The notes: generated by a model from the sequence alone, not told the origin. A stretch of DNA of 64,000 bases from Amycolatopsis rifamycinica (GCF_000695625.1 NZ_JMQI01000021.1:124001-188000), one strand, 5' to 3'; counted from the first letter of the stretch, positions 15,603 through 23,636 are shown. Numbers and translations: made by a program.

Positions 15603-16652
15603 TCAGATCTTCATGATCCGGTGCGCCGGGTCCGCGAGGTAGGTGAGCAGGTTTCCGGGCCGGTACGGCGGCCGCATCTGGTCGCGGCGGTTCAGCGCGC
15701 AGGACCCCGCGAACTCCGTCGCCGGGTCCACCCGGCCGATGGTGCGGTTCGCCGAGCCGAACCACCGGAAGAACGCGTTGAGCGAAACGTGCAGCTCGCC
15801 GAGTTCGTCGCGGGCGGCCAGGTACGCGAAGGCGTTGTCCTCGAAGGCGAGGCCGCACTGCTCGGCCTGGTCGGCCATCCACCGGAGGGCGAGGTCCGAC
15901 AGCGCCGGCTGCCGGTAACCGCCGCCGACGTCGGAATGGGCGCCGGCGAACCAGACCTGTTCGCGGACCTGGCCGTTCGCCGCCTTCGCCGGCGCCCAGA
16001 CCGCCGGGCGGAACGACTTCCGGTGCTCGTCCACCGCCAGCGCCTGGAACGCCGCCTGCACGATCGACGTCAGCTCCGTGTCGTGGAACTGCCAGCGCTT
16101 GTTCAGCAGGTGGATCAGCCGGCCACCGCTGAGCGGGATGCCCAGCGCGCCGACGGTGTCCCAGACGCCGACGAACCGGATCGGCGTCCGGTCTTCGTGG
16201 GCGTACTTCGCGCGGAACTCGCGGGCCTGCGGGCTCTCCGGGGCGGAGGTGGCCCGGTCACGGGCGCGGTAGAGCCGGTAGGCCTGGTCGAGCCGGTCGA
16301 TCTCGCCCGGGCGCAGGACGCCGCAGTTGCGGATGAGGCCCACCGTGCTGCGCGCGGTGTAGGCACCGCGGCTGAAGCCGAAGAAGAACAGTTCGTCACC
16401 GGGTTCGTAGTTTTCGGCGACGAAGCGGTAGGCGTCCCGCACGTTCGCCGAAAGCCCGACGCCGAAAGCGCCGCCGGTGACGTGGTCCCACAGCTTTCCG
16501 GTGCCGACGCCTTCGCGGTAGTACACCCGCTGCTCCCGGCCGGCCCGGTCGGCGGGCGCGACCACCCGCTGGAGCTGGCCCACATTGGTCGGTGCCGGCT
16601 GGCGGAGGGTGTTCCACGTGCCGTCGCAGCAGATCACCAGACGTTTCGCCAT
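15603..16652 (-). CDS. DUF2235 alpha/beta-hydrolase domain protein
   Basis: The product is 349 residues. ATG at 16652 is preceded by GGGGAGGA and starts the conserved MAKRLVICCDGTWN. DUF2235 is the catalytic fold of Tle1-type phospholipase effectors and of many uncharacterised bacterial hydrolases. The nucleophile elbow GFSRGAYTARS carries the Ser, and AGAHSDVGGGY near the middle fits the family's second conserved block, with an Asp and His available for a triad. There is no signal peptide, so it is predicted cytoplasmic. It lies 51 bases downstream of the GNAT gene and on the same strand, so it could be the last gene of the YcaO locus, but the genes could also be unrelated. Substrate unknown. 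Confidence 0.85.
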   Translation of the reverse strand: MAKRLVICCDGTWNTLRQPAPTNVGQLQRVVAPADRAGREQRVYYREGVGTGKLWDHVTGGAFGVGLSANVRDAYRFVAENYEPGDELFFFGFSRGAYTARSTVGLIRNCGVLRPGEIDRLDQAYRLYRARDRATSAPESPQAREFRAKYAHEDRTPIRFVGVWDTVGALGIPLSGGRLIHLLNKRWQFHDTELTSIVQAAFQALAVDEHRKSFRPAVWAPAKAANGQVREQVWFAGAHSDVGGGYRQPALSDLALRWMADQAEQCGLAFEDNAFAYLAARDELGELHVSLNAFFRWFGSANRTIGRVDPATEFAGSCALNRRDQMRPPYRPGNLLTYLADPAHRIMKI

Positions 16653-16702
16653 GTGTCCTCCCCGGTCCGGTCCCTCGTGAGTCGCCTCGGCCGGGTGCCG
16701 CG

Positions 16703-17215
16703 TTACGCCCGGGGCAGGCTCGACGCGGCGGCGGTCCTGTCCCGGTGCAGGGGGAGCACCAGCAGCTCGGAGCGGCCGGGGGTCAGCGAGCCGACGGGCC
16801 GCCAGCCCCACCGGCGGTACATCGCGTGCGCCGGCGCGGCCGGCGACGCGGCCAGCACCGCGTACGGCTCGGGCCGCGCCGCCAGCAGGCGGTCGAGCAG
16901 ATCCCGGCCGTGGCCGTGCCCGCGCCGCGCCGCCCGGACGGCGAGTTCGTACACGTAGAACACCGGTTCCCCGCGCAGCCACGGTGGTGCGGCCGCCGTG
17001 GCCCGCGGGTGCCACCAGCCCGGTTCGCGGCCGACGCCGTAGGCGAATCCGGCCAGCCGCGGTCCACTGCGGACGGTGGTCAGCGCGAACCCGGGGAGGA
17101 GGGCGTGCCGCGCCACCGTCTCACGGAACTGAGCGGCTTCGGCTTCGCCTTCCCCGTACGGCGGTTCGCGGTACACGTCGAGGTAGAGCTCGCCGAGTTC
17201 GGCCCAGTCAGGCAT
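16703..17215 (-). CDS. GNAT family N-acetyltransferase
   Basis: The product is 170 residues, starting ATG at 17215. It overlaps the end of the MFS gene by eight bases, so the two are translationally linked. The GNAT core is visible: the beta4 strand YVYELAVR, then the acetyl-CoA pyrophosphate loop RRGHGHGRDLL (R/QxxGxG/A), then YAVLAAS and a C-terminal MYRRWGWRPVG. Substrate is unknown. Acetyltransferases in RiPP clusters can acetylate the mature peptide or give self-protection, as described for goadsporin. That role here is inference from position behind the YcaO and exporter genes. Confidence 0.85.
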   Translation of the reverse strand: MPDWAELGELYLDVYREPPYGEGEAEAAQFRETVARHALLPGFALTTVRSGPRLAGFAYGVGREPGWWHPRATAAAPPWLRGEPVFYVYELAVRAARRGHGHGRDLLDRLLAARPEPYAVLAASPAAPAHAMYRRWGWRPVGSLTPGRSELLVLPLHRDRTAAASSLPRA

Positions 17216-18449
17216 CCGCGGTCTCCCGGGTCGCGGCCGGCTCCGGAACCGCCTTCAGTCCCGCGAGGACGACCACGGCCAGCATGCAGGAACCGGCCAG
17301 GACCAGCCAGGGCAGCTGGGGGTCGGCGGCCAGCAGGGCGGTGAACGTCACCGGCGCCAGCACCCGGGCCACGCCCCACAGCAGCTCTTCCAGCCCGAGG
17401 TACCGGCCACGCAGGTGGGGCGGGGCCAGTGCGACGGTGAGCGCGCTGCTCGTCGGCGCCTGCAGCAGTTCGGCCGCGGTGAACACGGCGGTGGCGACGG
17501 TCAGCACCGCGAACACCGGCAGCGGCGCGGCGAGGGGCCCGGCCGCGAACAGCAGGAAGGCCACCGCCCACACCGCCGCCGCGACCTGCAGCGTCCGGGG
17601 CTTGCCGAAGCGTTCCACCCGCCGGGCCACGACGGTCTGGGCGAGCACGACGAGAACCGTGTTGAGGGCGAACAGCACGCCGGGCTGCCACGCCGGCAGC
17701 CGCAGCGTGTCGAGCACATACGCGCTCAGCAGGACCGTCAAGGCCAGGTCGCACAGGGCGAAGACGAAGACCGTCACGAGCACCCGCCGGAACGCGCGGT
17801 CGGCGAGCACGGCCCGGTAGCCCTGACCGGCGGCGGGACCGCGGCCGGTCCGCGGGGGGCCGGCCCGGCCGCCGCGCCAGGCGGCGACCAGGACCGCCGC
17901 GAGGAGGAAGCTGAGCGCGTTCAGCACCACGATCGCCGTGTAGCCGGCGGTGCCGCCCGCGACGACGAGCGCGCTGCCCGCCAGCCCGCCGAGGCCGATG
18001 CCGACGTTGCGCAGCGTCCGTTCCATCGCGTACCAGCGGGCCCGCTGGCCGTCGTCGGCCACCTGCGCGACCAGCGCACCGGACGCAGGCCAGAACAGCC
18101 CTTCGCCCCAGAACGTCAGCGCGGCCAGCACCACCAGCTGCCAGAGCGATCCGGCGAAGACGTACCCGGCGAAGGTCGCCACCCGCAGCAGGTTGGCGGC
18201 GAGCACGATCCGCCGTGGACCGAAGCGGTCGACCAGCGGGCCGGCGCACGGCCCGGCGGGCAGCGCGAGCAGGGCCGCGACGGAGAGCGCGGCCCCGACC
18301 GCGGGCAGCGGGATGCCCTTGGCCGCGTGGAAGTACACGACGGCGAACGGCAGGAACAGGCCCGTGCCGAGCGCGTCGACCCCCTGCGCGGCGACCAGCG
18401 GCAGGCGTCCCCGGGTGCGGGGCAGCCCGAGCAGTTCGGTGACGGCCAT
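17208..18449 (-). CDS. Major facilitator superfamily exporter
   Basis: The product is 413 residues with about 12 membrane helices. ATG at 18449 is preceded by GAGGAGG. The loop 2-3 MFS motif reads GPLVDRFGPRRIVLAANLLR, and an internal repeat of this motif (RRVERFGKPRTL) lies after helix 7. It groups with drug-efflux-like MFS proteins lacking a recognised substrate. The gene begins 11 bases after the YcaO stop codon and overlaps the GNAT gene, so it is most simply the exporter, or immunity pump, for the product of the YcaO enzyme. Confidence 0.85.
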   Translation of the reverse strand: MAVTELLGLPRTRGRLPLVAAQGVDALGTGLFLPFAVVYFHAAKGIPLPAVGAALSVAALLALPAGPCAGPLVDRFGPRRIVLAANLLRVATFAGYVFAGSLWQLVVLAALTFWGEGLFWPASGALVAQVADDGQRARWYAMERTLRNVGIGLGGLAGSALVVAGGTAGYTAIVVLNALSFLLAAVLVAAWRGGRAGPPRTGRGPAAGQGYRAVLADRAFRRVLVTVFVFALCDLALTVLLSAYVLDTLRLPAWQPGVLFALNTVLVVLAQTVVARRVERFGKPRTLQVAAAVWAVAFLLFAAGPLAAPLPVFAVLTVATAVFTAAELLQAPTSSALTVALAPPHLRGRYLGLEELLWGVARVLAPVTFTALLAADPQLPWLVLAGSCMLAVVVLAGLKAVPEPAATRETADA

Positions 18450-18460
18450 CCCGGCCCTCC

Positions 18461-20641
18461 TCAGGCGTGGGGGAGCGGGAAGACGTTCAGCCGCTCTTCG
18501 GGCAGGGGCTCGGCGCGCCAGCCGAGGTCGACCGCGGCACGGCTGATCCGGCCGTCGCCCCAGTACGGGAACCCGGCCGGGAAGTTCGACACCAGCCCGG
18601 GCACGAGCGTGTGCGTGGCGTGGAACCCGGCGGCCTCGACGTCCCGGGTGGTGAGGTCGACGCTGATCACCTCGAACCCGCGGTCCTCGACGCGCTCCTG
18701 GTAGGCCTTGAGCCGCCGCTCGCCCAGCGACGGCAGACCCTCCCAGGCCCGGACGGGCAGGTCGCGCACCCACGGCGCCACCCGGGCCGCGGCCCGGGGG
18801 TCGAGGTAGATCTGCTGCTGGCACAACAGGTCCACGACGTCGGCGAAGTCCTCGCGGTAGGAGTCGAGGTAGCGCCGGTCGGCGCGGTACGGCTTGAGGT
18901 TGCCCAGGTGCGGCAGGTCGGTCTGCATCGCGCTCAGCTCGCGTTCGTCGTCGAGGGCGAGGCAGGTGTGCTGCAGGGTGAACCCTTCGGCGAGCGCTTT
19001 CTTGGCCGCTTCGAACGGGTCCGGCCGGGTCGCGAACCCGATCGACAGCCAGCGCCGGGTGCGGTCGAACACCGCGGCGGCGACGATCGGGACGGCGAAC
19101 TCGTTGTCCAGGGGGATGAGCGTGACGTCGTAGGTGTCGGCGGTGTCGGCGACCAGCGCCCGGATCTCCGCCGGGACCGGCAGCCGGCGAAGCCGGGGCG
19201 TGTTGGCCCACCAGAGCATGGTCGTGTCGCGTTCCAGCACCTCTTCGAGGCCGGAGGTGACGGCGTGCTCGACGCTGGTGCCGGCGGCGAGCCCGGCGAT
19301 CAGCGGGTCGGTGAACCGGGCGCCGCCGGGTTCGGCCTCGGTCGAGACGAGGCAGGCCGGCACCCAGACGACCTCCTTCGTCGTGTGCGAAAAGCCCTCC
19401 ACCCACGCGCATTCGACGTCGGTGGTCAGCGGCGCGAACGGGAAGCCCGCGGTCCGGTACTGGCGTGGCGAATAGAGGTTCAGGCGGCGCGGGTCGAGCG
19501 CCGGGACACCGTCGCGGCGCAGCCGGGCGTAGCTGGCGTGGCGGATCGGGCGTTCCGGCGGCAGCCAGCTGCCGCAGTAGCGTTCCACGGCCTCGCCGAT
19601 CGCGGAGTCGCGGGCGAGCTCGAAGTCGTGCCACGACGTGCCGAACGCCTGGCGGTCGTTGGGCCAGTCGACCACCCGCCGCATGTCGGCGACGTCGACC
19701 GCGCAGACCCGCAGCCGGGCGGGCATGCCCGGGGCGGCGGGCAGTTCGTGGACCGCGGTCACGATGCCCGTGCGGTCGTCGACGAGCAGGTCCGGCCGCG
19801 GCCCGTGCGCCACCACCGGCCGGGGCCGGTCGGGCACGGGCAGCACGGGCCGGGGCAGCGCGGTCAGCCGGACGGGATCGAGTTCGAGTTCGCCGGTCGT
19901 GGTCTCGGTGGGCGCGCCGCGGACCCAGCGTTCGAGCTGGACGGCCAGCGCGGTGAGCAGCCAGCGGGTTTCGCCCGGCCGGAACCGCGGGCCGGGCGGG
20001 GCCTCGGCGGCGGCGAAGGCGTCGAGCACGCGGGGGTCGATCGCGGCGGAGCGGCGGCGGGCGAGCACGTCGGCGAAGTCCGGGCCGGTGCCGGGGGTGA
20101 CCGCCGGCCCGGCGATGCCCTGGCCGCGCTCACAGCGGAAGGGGAGGAAACGCATCCCGCGGTCGGTGCAGAACGCCTCGAGCGCGGTGAGTTCGGCATA
20201 GGCCGGATGGGTGAACGCGGCGACGACGACCGTGTCCGCCGGATCCGCCGGCGCCGGGTGGCCGGGACCGGTGAGCGGTTCGACCCGCGCGTAGCCGGAC
20301 GGCGCCAGGAGCTCCGCGAGGGGGCCGGTCAGCTCGGCCGCCCCGGCGAGCAGCACCGTGGTCCCGGCGAGGCGCCGGGCACCGGTTTCCTCGTCCGGTC
20401 CCGTGCGCAGGCAGCCGTCCTCCTCGAGGACGTCGAGCACCTCGGCGTAGTCGGGGTTCATCCCGGCCAGCAGTTCCTCGCGGGTGCGGGTGCCGTCGCA
20501 CCGGCCGAGCCACGCCCGGAACTCACCCACCGGGGCGGTGATCGAGAACTGGCCGCCGTTCGGCGTGATGAGCAGGCAGAGTTCCGGTTCGAGGTCGTGG
20601 ATTTCGATCCCGGACAGCTGCGGGCGGGCGTCGGAAGACAT
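18461..20641 (-). CDS. Fused YcaO RiPP-modifying enzyme (E1-like/leader-binding plus YcaO)
   Basis: The product is 726 residues. ATG at 20641 is preceded by GAGGGG. The N-terminal ~95 residues have the winged-helix peptide-clamp pattern (GEFRAWLGRCDGTRTREELL, then VLDVLEEDGCLR). Residues about 105-310 resemble the degenerate ThiF/E1-like ocin domain. Residues about 330-726 are a YcaO domain. ATP-binding motifs are present: ARDSAIGEAVERYCG (about 343-357), GLEEVLERDTTMLWW (about 465-479) and KKALAEGFTLQ (about 550). The C-terminus ends FPLPHA, only partly like the Pro-rich PxPxP tail of azoline-forming YcaOs. YcaO enzymes activate backbone amides with ATP to make azolines, amidines or thioamides in ribosomal peptides. 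The upstream repeat peptide is the likely substrate. No separate cyclodehydratase, dehydrogenase, TfuA or peptidase gene is adjacent. Confidence 0.88.
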   Translation of the reverse strand: MSSDARPQLSGIEIHDLEPELCLLITPNGGQFSITAPVGEFRAWLGRCDGTRTREELLAGMNPDYAEVLDVLEEDGCLRTGPDEETGARRLAGTTVLLAGAAELTGPLAELLAPSGYARVEPLTGPGHPAPADPADTVVVAAFTHPAYAELTALEAFCTDRGMRFLPFRCERGQGIAGPAVTPGTGPDFADVLARRRSAAIDPRVLDAFAAAEAPPGPRFRPGETRWLLTALAVQLERWVRGAPTETTTGELELDPVRLTALPRPVLPVPDRPRPVVAHGPRPDLLVDDRTGIVTAVHELPAAPGMPARLRVCAVDVADMRRVVDWPNDRQAFGTSWHDFELARDSAIGEAVERYCGSWLPPERPIRHASYARLRRDGVPALDPRRLNLYSPRQYRTAGFPFAPLTTDVECAWVEGFSHTTKEVVWVPACLVSTEAEPGGARFTDPLIAGLAAGTSVEHAVTSGLEEVLERDTTMLWWANTPRLRRLPVPAEIRALVADTADTYDVTLIPLDNEFAVPIVAAAVFDRTRRWLSIGFATRPDPFEAAKKALAEGFTLQHTCLALDDERELSAMQTDLPHLGNLKPYRADRRYLDSYREDFADVVDLLCQQQIYLDPRAAARVAPWVRDLPVRAWEGLPSLGERRLKAYQERVEDRGFEVISVDLTTRDVEAAGFHATHTLVPGLVSNFPAGFPYWGDGRISRAAVDLGWRAEPLPEERLNVFPLPHA

Positions 20642-20679
20642 GGCGAACCCCTCGGTCGGAAAACGGGCCGGACATGGCC

Positions 20680-20710
20680 GTGCCGCGGCCCCGGAGCGGG
20701 GCCGCGGCAC
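20680..20710 (-). terminator. Attenuator-like hairpin between precursor peptide and YcaO gene
   Basis: A perfect 13-bp stem, GTGCCGCGGCCCC (20680-20692) with GGGGCCGCGGCAC (20698-20710), and a five-base loop. It lies 20 bases after the precursor stop and 39 bases before the YcaO start. There is no strong T-run, so partial termination or mRNA stabilisation is more likely than a full stop. This would give much more precursor than enzyme, a usual arrangement for RiPPs. Confidence 0.6.
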
Positions 20711-20729
20711 GCCGGCGGCTGGGCCGTGA

Positions 20730-20864
20730 CTACTTGGCGGAGGCGCGGTTGTGCACGACGGCGCGGTTGTGGACGACGGCGCGGTTGTGGACGACGGCGC
20801 GGTTGTGGACCACGGCGCGGTTGTGGACGACGACGGCCGAGGGACGCTCGAAGGTCGAGATCAT
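20730..20864 (-). CDS. Candidate RiPP precursor peptide with five VVHNRA repeats
   Basis: The product is 44 residues. ATG at 20864 has a near-perfect AGGAGG seven bases upstream. Ten residues (MISTFERPSA) and a Val precede five exact copies of VVHNRA, and the tail is SAK. The repeats come from an 18-bp tandem DNA repeat. The two units that differ from the others do so only at synonymous Val codons, which supports translation and selection on the peptide. It lies directly upstream of the YcaO gene on the same strand. The repeats contain no Cys, Ser or Thr, so classical azoline formation cannot occur inside them. A backbone amidine, thioamide or side-chain (His/Asn/Arg) modification would have to be considered. 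The leader is unusually short. Function as precursor is inferred. Confidence 0.75.
   Translation of the reverse strand: MISTFERPSAVVVHNRAVVHNRAVVHNRAVVHNRAVVHNRASAK
20743..20832 (-). repeat. Five tandem 18-bp units inside the precursor gene
   Basis: Five consecutive 18-base units (20743, 20761, 20779, 20797 and 20815), differing from the commonest form at one base in unit 1 and one base in unit 4. Both changes are synonymous (GTC/GTG). This in-frame expansion encodes the VVHNRA core. Confidence 0.95.
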
Positions 20865-21037
20865 GGTTCCTCCTGAAGGGATGTGGAGTGTTTCCCGGTG
20901 GCGCCACCGGGGCGGGGTGACGTGAACAAGAATGCCTCCCGGCCATGAACTCCGACGTCTTCTGGAATGCGGTGCACATACCCGGCCCGTGCGTTCCTCA
21001 TGGTTCGTGCGGGAGGTACGCACGGACGCACGAGAAA

Positions 21038-21070
21038 GGCCTCCTCGCCGGCAGCGCCGGCGAGGAGGCC
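21038..21070 (-). terminator. Terminator after DUF1996 gene 1
   Basis: A perfect 15-bp stem: GGCCTCCTCGCCGGC at 21038-21052 with 21056-21070 and a three-base loop. On the minus strand it is followed by TTTCTC. It separates the DUF1996 gene from the precursor peptide gene, which therefore needs its own promoter in 20865-21037. Confidence 0.85.
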
Positions 21071-21096
21071 TTCAGGGGTCGGGCTTCACCGCTGGG

Positions 21097-22527
21097 TCAC
21101 GCGCGGCAGGTGCGCCCGCGGTTCACGCAGTTGACGAGGCCGTTCATGATCCGCTGCGACATCACGTTGGCGAAGTCGTCGTGGTCGGACAGCGGGTTGT
21201 GCTTCTCCTGCGGGAAAGCGTCCACTTTGTACTGCTTCTTGACCTGGATGTCGTGCGGGATGTCGTAGGTCAGCGAGATCTGCAGCTGCGGCACCGCCTT
21301 GAACCCGTCGCCGCACCGGCCGAACCGGTCCGGGAACACGATGTGCGTGCGGTGGTTGGCGCTGTCGGTGTTCTTGCCGTCCCAGCAGCTCGGGAACGTG
21401 TGGACGCGCTTGACCTTGCTGCCTTCGGGGCAGATCGGGTACTTGTCGACGAGGCGGTTCTCGAAGCCGGTGCACGTCCAGCTCGCCCTGGCGTTGGCGG
21501 GCCCGTTGGTCGAGACCTTCGCGTCGCCGTAGAGCACACGCAGGAAGCGCGGCATCGCCACGACCTTCCCGACCGGGCTGCCGCGGAAGGTGAGCTGGAC
21601 CCGTTGCGGCCGCAGGATCTTGCCGTCGTTGCCGGGCAGCTCGTTGTTCTCGTCCTGCCCGGGCAGCGCCCCGCCGGCCGTGGTGCTCGGCGGCGGCGTC
21701 GGCGTTCCGGTGTTCTTGCCCGGCTTCGTCCCGCACGGCGCGAGACCGCCCAGGTCACGCGGCTTCTGCCCGAACCGGCCGATCGCGATGGCGATCCGGT
21801 CGATGATCGCGGCGCGGCGGTCCTTCAGCGGGTTCAGGATCGCGTTGCGCACGAAGTCCTGCCCGCCCTGGCCCTGCGTCGCGGCGATGCGCTGGTTGGC
21901 CTCGTCGGCCTGGGCGTCGAGCTGGTCCAGGTTGCCGTCGACCTCGGCCATGGCCTGGTCGGGGATGTCGGGCAGCTTGCTGGCCACGTCCGGGCACGCG
22001 ACCTGCGCGGTCTTCGCCTCGCGGTCGGCCTGCGCGCGGTCGCCGTCGGGCTTCTTGGCGGGCTCGTTCTCTTCCTCTTCGCCGGTGTCGATGCGGACCA
22101 CCGGCCAGAAGTAGGCGGACTTGTCGCCGTTGCGGCACGTGGTCCCGGCCTTGACCAGGCTCTTGTTGTTCGAGTCGGCGTTCGTCGACAGGTTGCCGAC
22201 GTAGTCGTGCAGGTGCTGGGCGCCGTTGCGGACGCCGGGCTGCGCGATGAAGTTGTCCGGGTTGAAGTGCTGGTTCTCGTTGCGGCCGCAGTCGACGGTG
22301 AACGTGCCGGTCGACGCGCCGGTGACCGGGCGCGGGTCGAACTGGTTCGGCTTCACCTTCGTGATGTCGACGAAGAAGGCGGGGTCGGCCTCGTCGGCGC
22401 TGGCCTCACCGGTGTTTCCGGTGGTCGTCGCGACGACGATGCCGCCGACGGCGATCGCGAGGGCGAGGCCGCCGGTCGCGATCTTCGTCCGGCGGGAAAG
22501 GCGATGCCGTCCTTGGGTGCGGGACAT
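21097..22527 (-). CDS. Secreted/membrane-anchored DUF1996 protein (paralog 1)
   Basis: The product is 476 residues. ATG at 22527 has CGGAGGA upstream. The N-terminus RRTKIATGGLALAIAVGGIV is a signal anchor, and the paired Arg is Tat-like. The conserved DUF1996 blocks are FTVDCGRNENQHFNPDNFIA, GAQHLHDYVGNLSTNADS, SAYFWPVVR, and later CTGFENR, PSCWDGKNTDSANHRTHIVF. Conserved His, Asp and Cys residues suggest a metal site or disulfide-stabilised enzyme, but no activity is known to me. A proline/threonine-rich linker lies near residues 285-310, absent from the second paralog at 56013-57464, which is otherwise alike through its length. It is monocistronic. Confidence 0.85.
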   Translation of the reverse strand: MSRTQGRHRLSRRTKIATGGLALAIAVGGIVVATTTGNTGEASADEADPAFFVDITKVKPNQFDPRPVTGASTGTFTVDCGRNENQHFNPDNFIAQPGVRNGAQHLHDYVGNLSTNADSNNKSLVKAGTTCRNGDKSAYFWPVVRIDTGEEEENEPAKKPDGDRAQADREAKTAQVACPDVASKLPDIPDQAMAEVDGNLDQLDAQADEANQRIAATQGQGGQDFVRNAILNPLKDRRAAIIDRIAIAIGRFGQKPRDLGGLAPCGTKPGKNTGTPTPPPSTTAGGALPGQDENNELPGNDGKILRPQRVQLTFRGSPVGKVVAMPRFLRVLYGDAKVSTNGPANARASWTCTGFENRLVDKYPICPEGSKVKRVHTFPSCWDGKNTDSANHRTHIVFPDRFGRCGDGFKAVPQLQISLTYDIPHDIQVKKQYKVDAFPQEKHNPLSDHDDFANVMSQRIMNGLVNCVNRGRTCRA

Positions 22528-23021
22528 GGGAAAATCCTCCGGGTGTCGGGCTGGCGGGAACGCGCGACACTGAGCCGGAACGAGCCCAGGCTCGTCCCGA
22601 TCAGGCGGGGTTCTGTCACGGGTTTCGGTGCGGGTGCTGGCAAAACAGTCGGCAGGGAACGACGCCCGGCTGGTCCACTGACCCGACATCAGTGGGTGCG
22701 CGCCCACCTGCCCGTGGCCGCGCCGTCAACCGGCTGGTTATCGTTCCGTTATGGACGCTACACGGGCGTTTGACACCGGGCAAGAAGTTCTTTCCGGCCG
22801 TCACGAACCGTCAGGACCGGTTCGCGTTTCCGTAGCGAAAGAGGCGCCTGACCTGCGGATTGTCCCCTCCTGGCGAGCCCGCGGAAAAAAGTTTGAACCG
22901 AAGTGAACCGGCATCCGTATCCCTCGGTGAGACCGGTCGAATGCCCGCAGTGCGGAGCTCGTCGTGAATTGCCGTGAAATGCGGGAATGGCGAGCCGGTT
23001 TCCATTCACGCGACCGTCCCG
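22528..23021. other. 494-bp intergenic region
   Basis: It carries the promoter region of DUF1996 gene 1 and the end of the sigma-factor transcript. Apart from the motif at 22736-22752 and a weak stem (GAATGG at 22985 with CCATTC at 23002), I see no gene or strong structure. Reading frames here do not show the codon bias of the window. Confidence 0.6.
22736..22752 (-). promoter_or_regulatory. Motif shared with the second DUF1996 promoter (copy 1)
   Basis: The plus strand reads GGTTATCGTTCCGTTAT about 209 bases before the DUF1996 gene 1 start. A closely similar 17-mer (12-13 of 17 identical) lies about 170 bases before the second paralog. The GTTA...CGTTA spacing resembles a pair of half-sites one helical turn apart. 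Confidence 0.4.
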
Positions 23022-23636
23022 TCAGGACACCTCTTTGGGCGCGAGCAGGCTGCGCCGCAGGGTCGCCAGAGCGCGGTGCTGGGCGACGCGGACCGCGCCG
23101 GCGCTGCCGAGGCCGACCGCGGTGGCCGTCTCCTCGGCCGTCATGCCGAGGATGATGCGCAGCACCAGGATTTCGCGCTGGCGCGGCGGAAGCGAGTCGA
23201 GCAGCCCGGAGGACCAGTCGAGCGCCGCCGAGCGCTCGACCTCCTCGCCCGTCGGGTCCGCGCCGTCCGGCCGTCCGGCCGGGAGCTCGGCGACCGGGCT
23301 GGTGCGGTCGCGGGCGCGGCGCCGGTGGAAGTCGGCCACCTTGTGCGCGGCGATGCCGAAGACGAACGGCACGAAGCCGCCGGCGTCCAGGCGGTACCCG
23401 GGCAGGGCGCGCACGATCGCGAGCAGCACGTCCTGGGCGCAGTCTTCGGCGTCGGACGAACCGTCCTGCCACGTGCGCAGCCGCCCCAGGCAGTAGCGGA
23501 AGACGACCGGCCGCAGCGCGCGCAGCAACCCCGCCACCGCGGCGCGGTTGCCCTGCACCGCCGACCGGACGAGCGCCGGGTCGAGGGAAAGGGCCGCCGT
23601 GGGCGGGGAACCGCCCTCGGCCGAGTGCGGCGGCAT
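23022..23636 (-). CDS. ECF RNA polymerase sigma factor, SigD/ShbA type
   Basis: The product is 204 residues, starting ATG at 23636 with GGAAGGGGGG upstream. Sigma region 2 covers about 25-100 (VVFRYCLGRLR, DAEDCAQDVLLAI, FVFGIAAHKVADFHR). Region 4 covers about 140-200 (LPPRQREILVLRIILGMTAEE and VRVAQHRALATLRR). GIAAHKVADFHRR and TAEETATAVGL match what I recall of mycobacterial SigD and streptomycete ShbA. ShbA directs transcription of the principal sigma gene in Streptomyces. No anti-sigma gene is adjacent, so regulation is probably transcriptional. Assignment to ShbA itself rather than a paralog is uncertain. Confidence 0.85.
   Translation of the reverse strand: MPPHSAEGGSPPTAALSLDPALVRSAVQGNRAAVAGLLRALRPVVFRYCLGRLRTWQDGSSDAEDCAQDVLLAIVRALPGYRLDAGGFVPFVFGIAAHKVADFHRRRARDRTSPVAELPAGRPDGADPTGEEVERSAALDWSSGLLDSLPPRQREILVLRIILGMTAEETATAVGLGSAGAVRVAQHRALATLRRSLLAPKEVS

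Noticed and set aside
20743..20832. CRISPR-like or minisatellite array
   Set aside because: The units are directly adjacent without spacers, in frame, and inside a gene with a strong ribosome site; a coding repeat explains them better.
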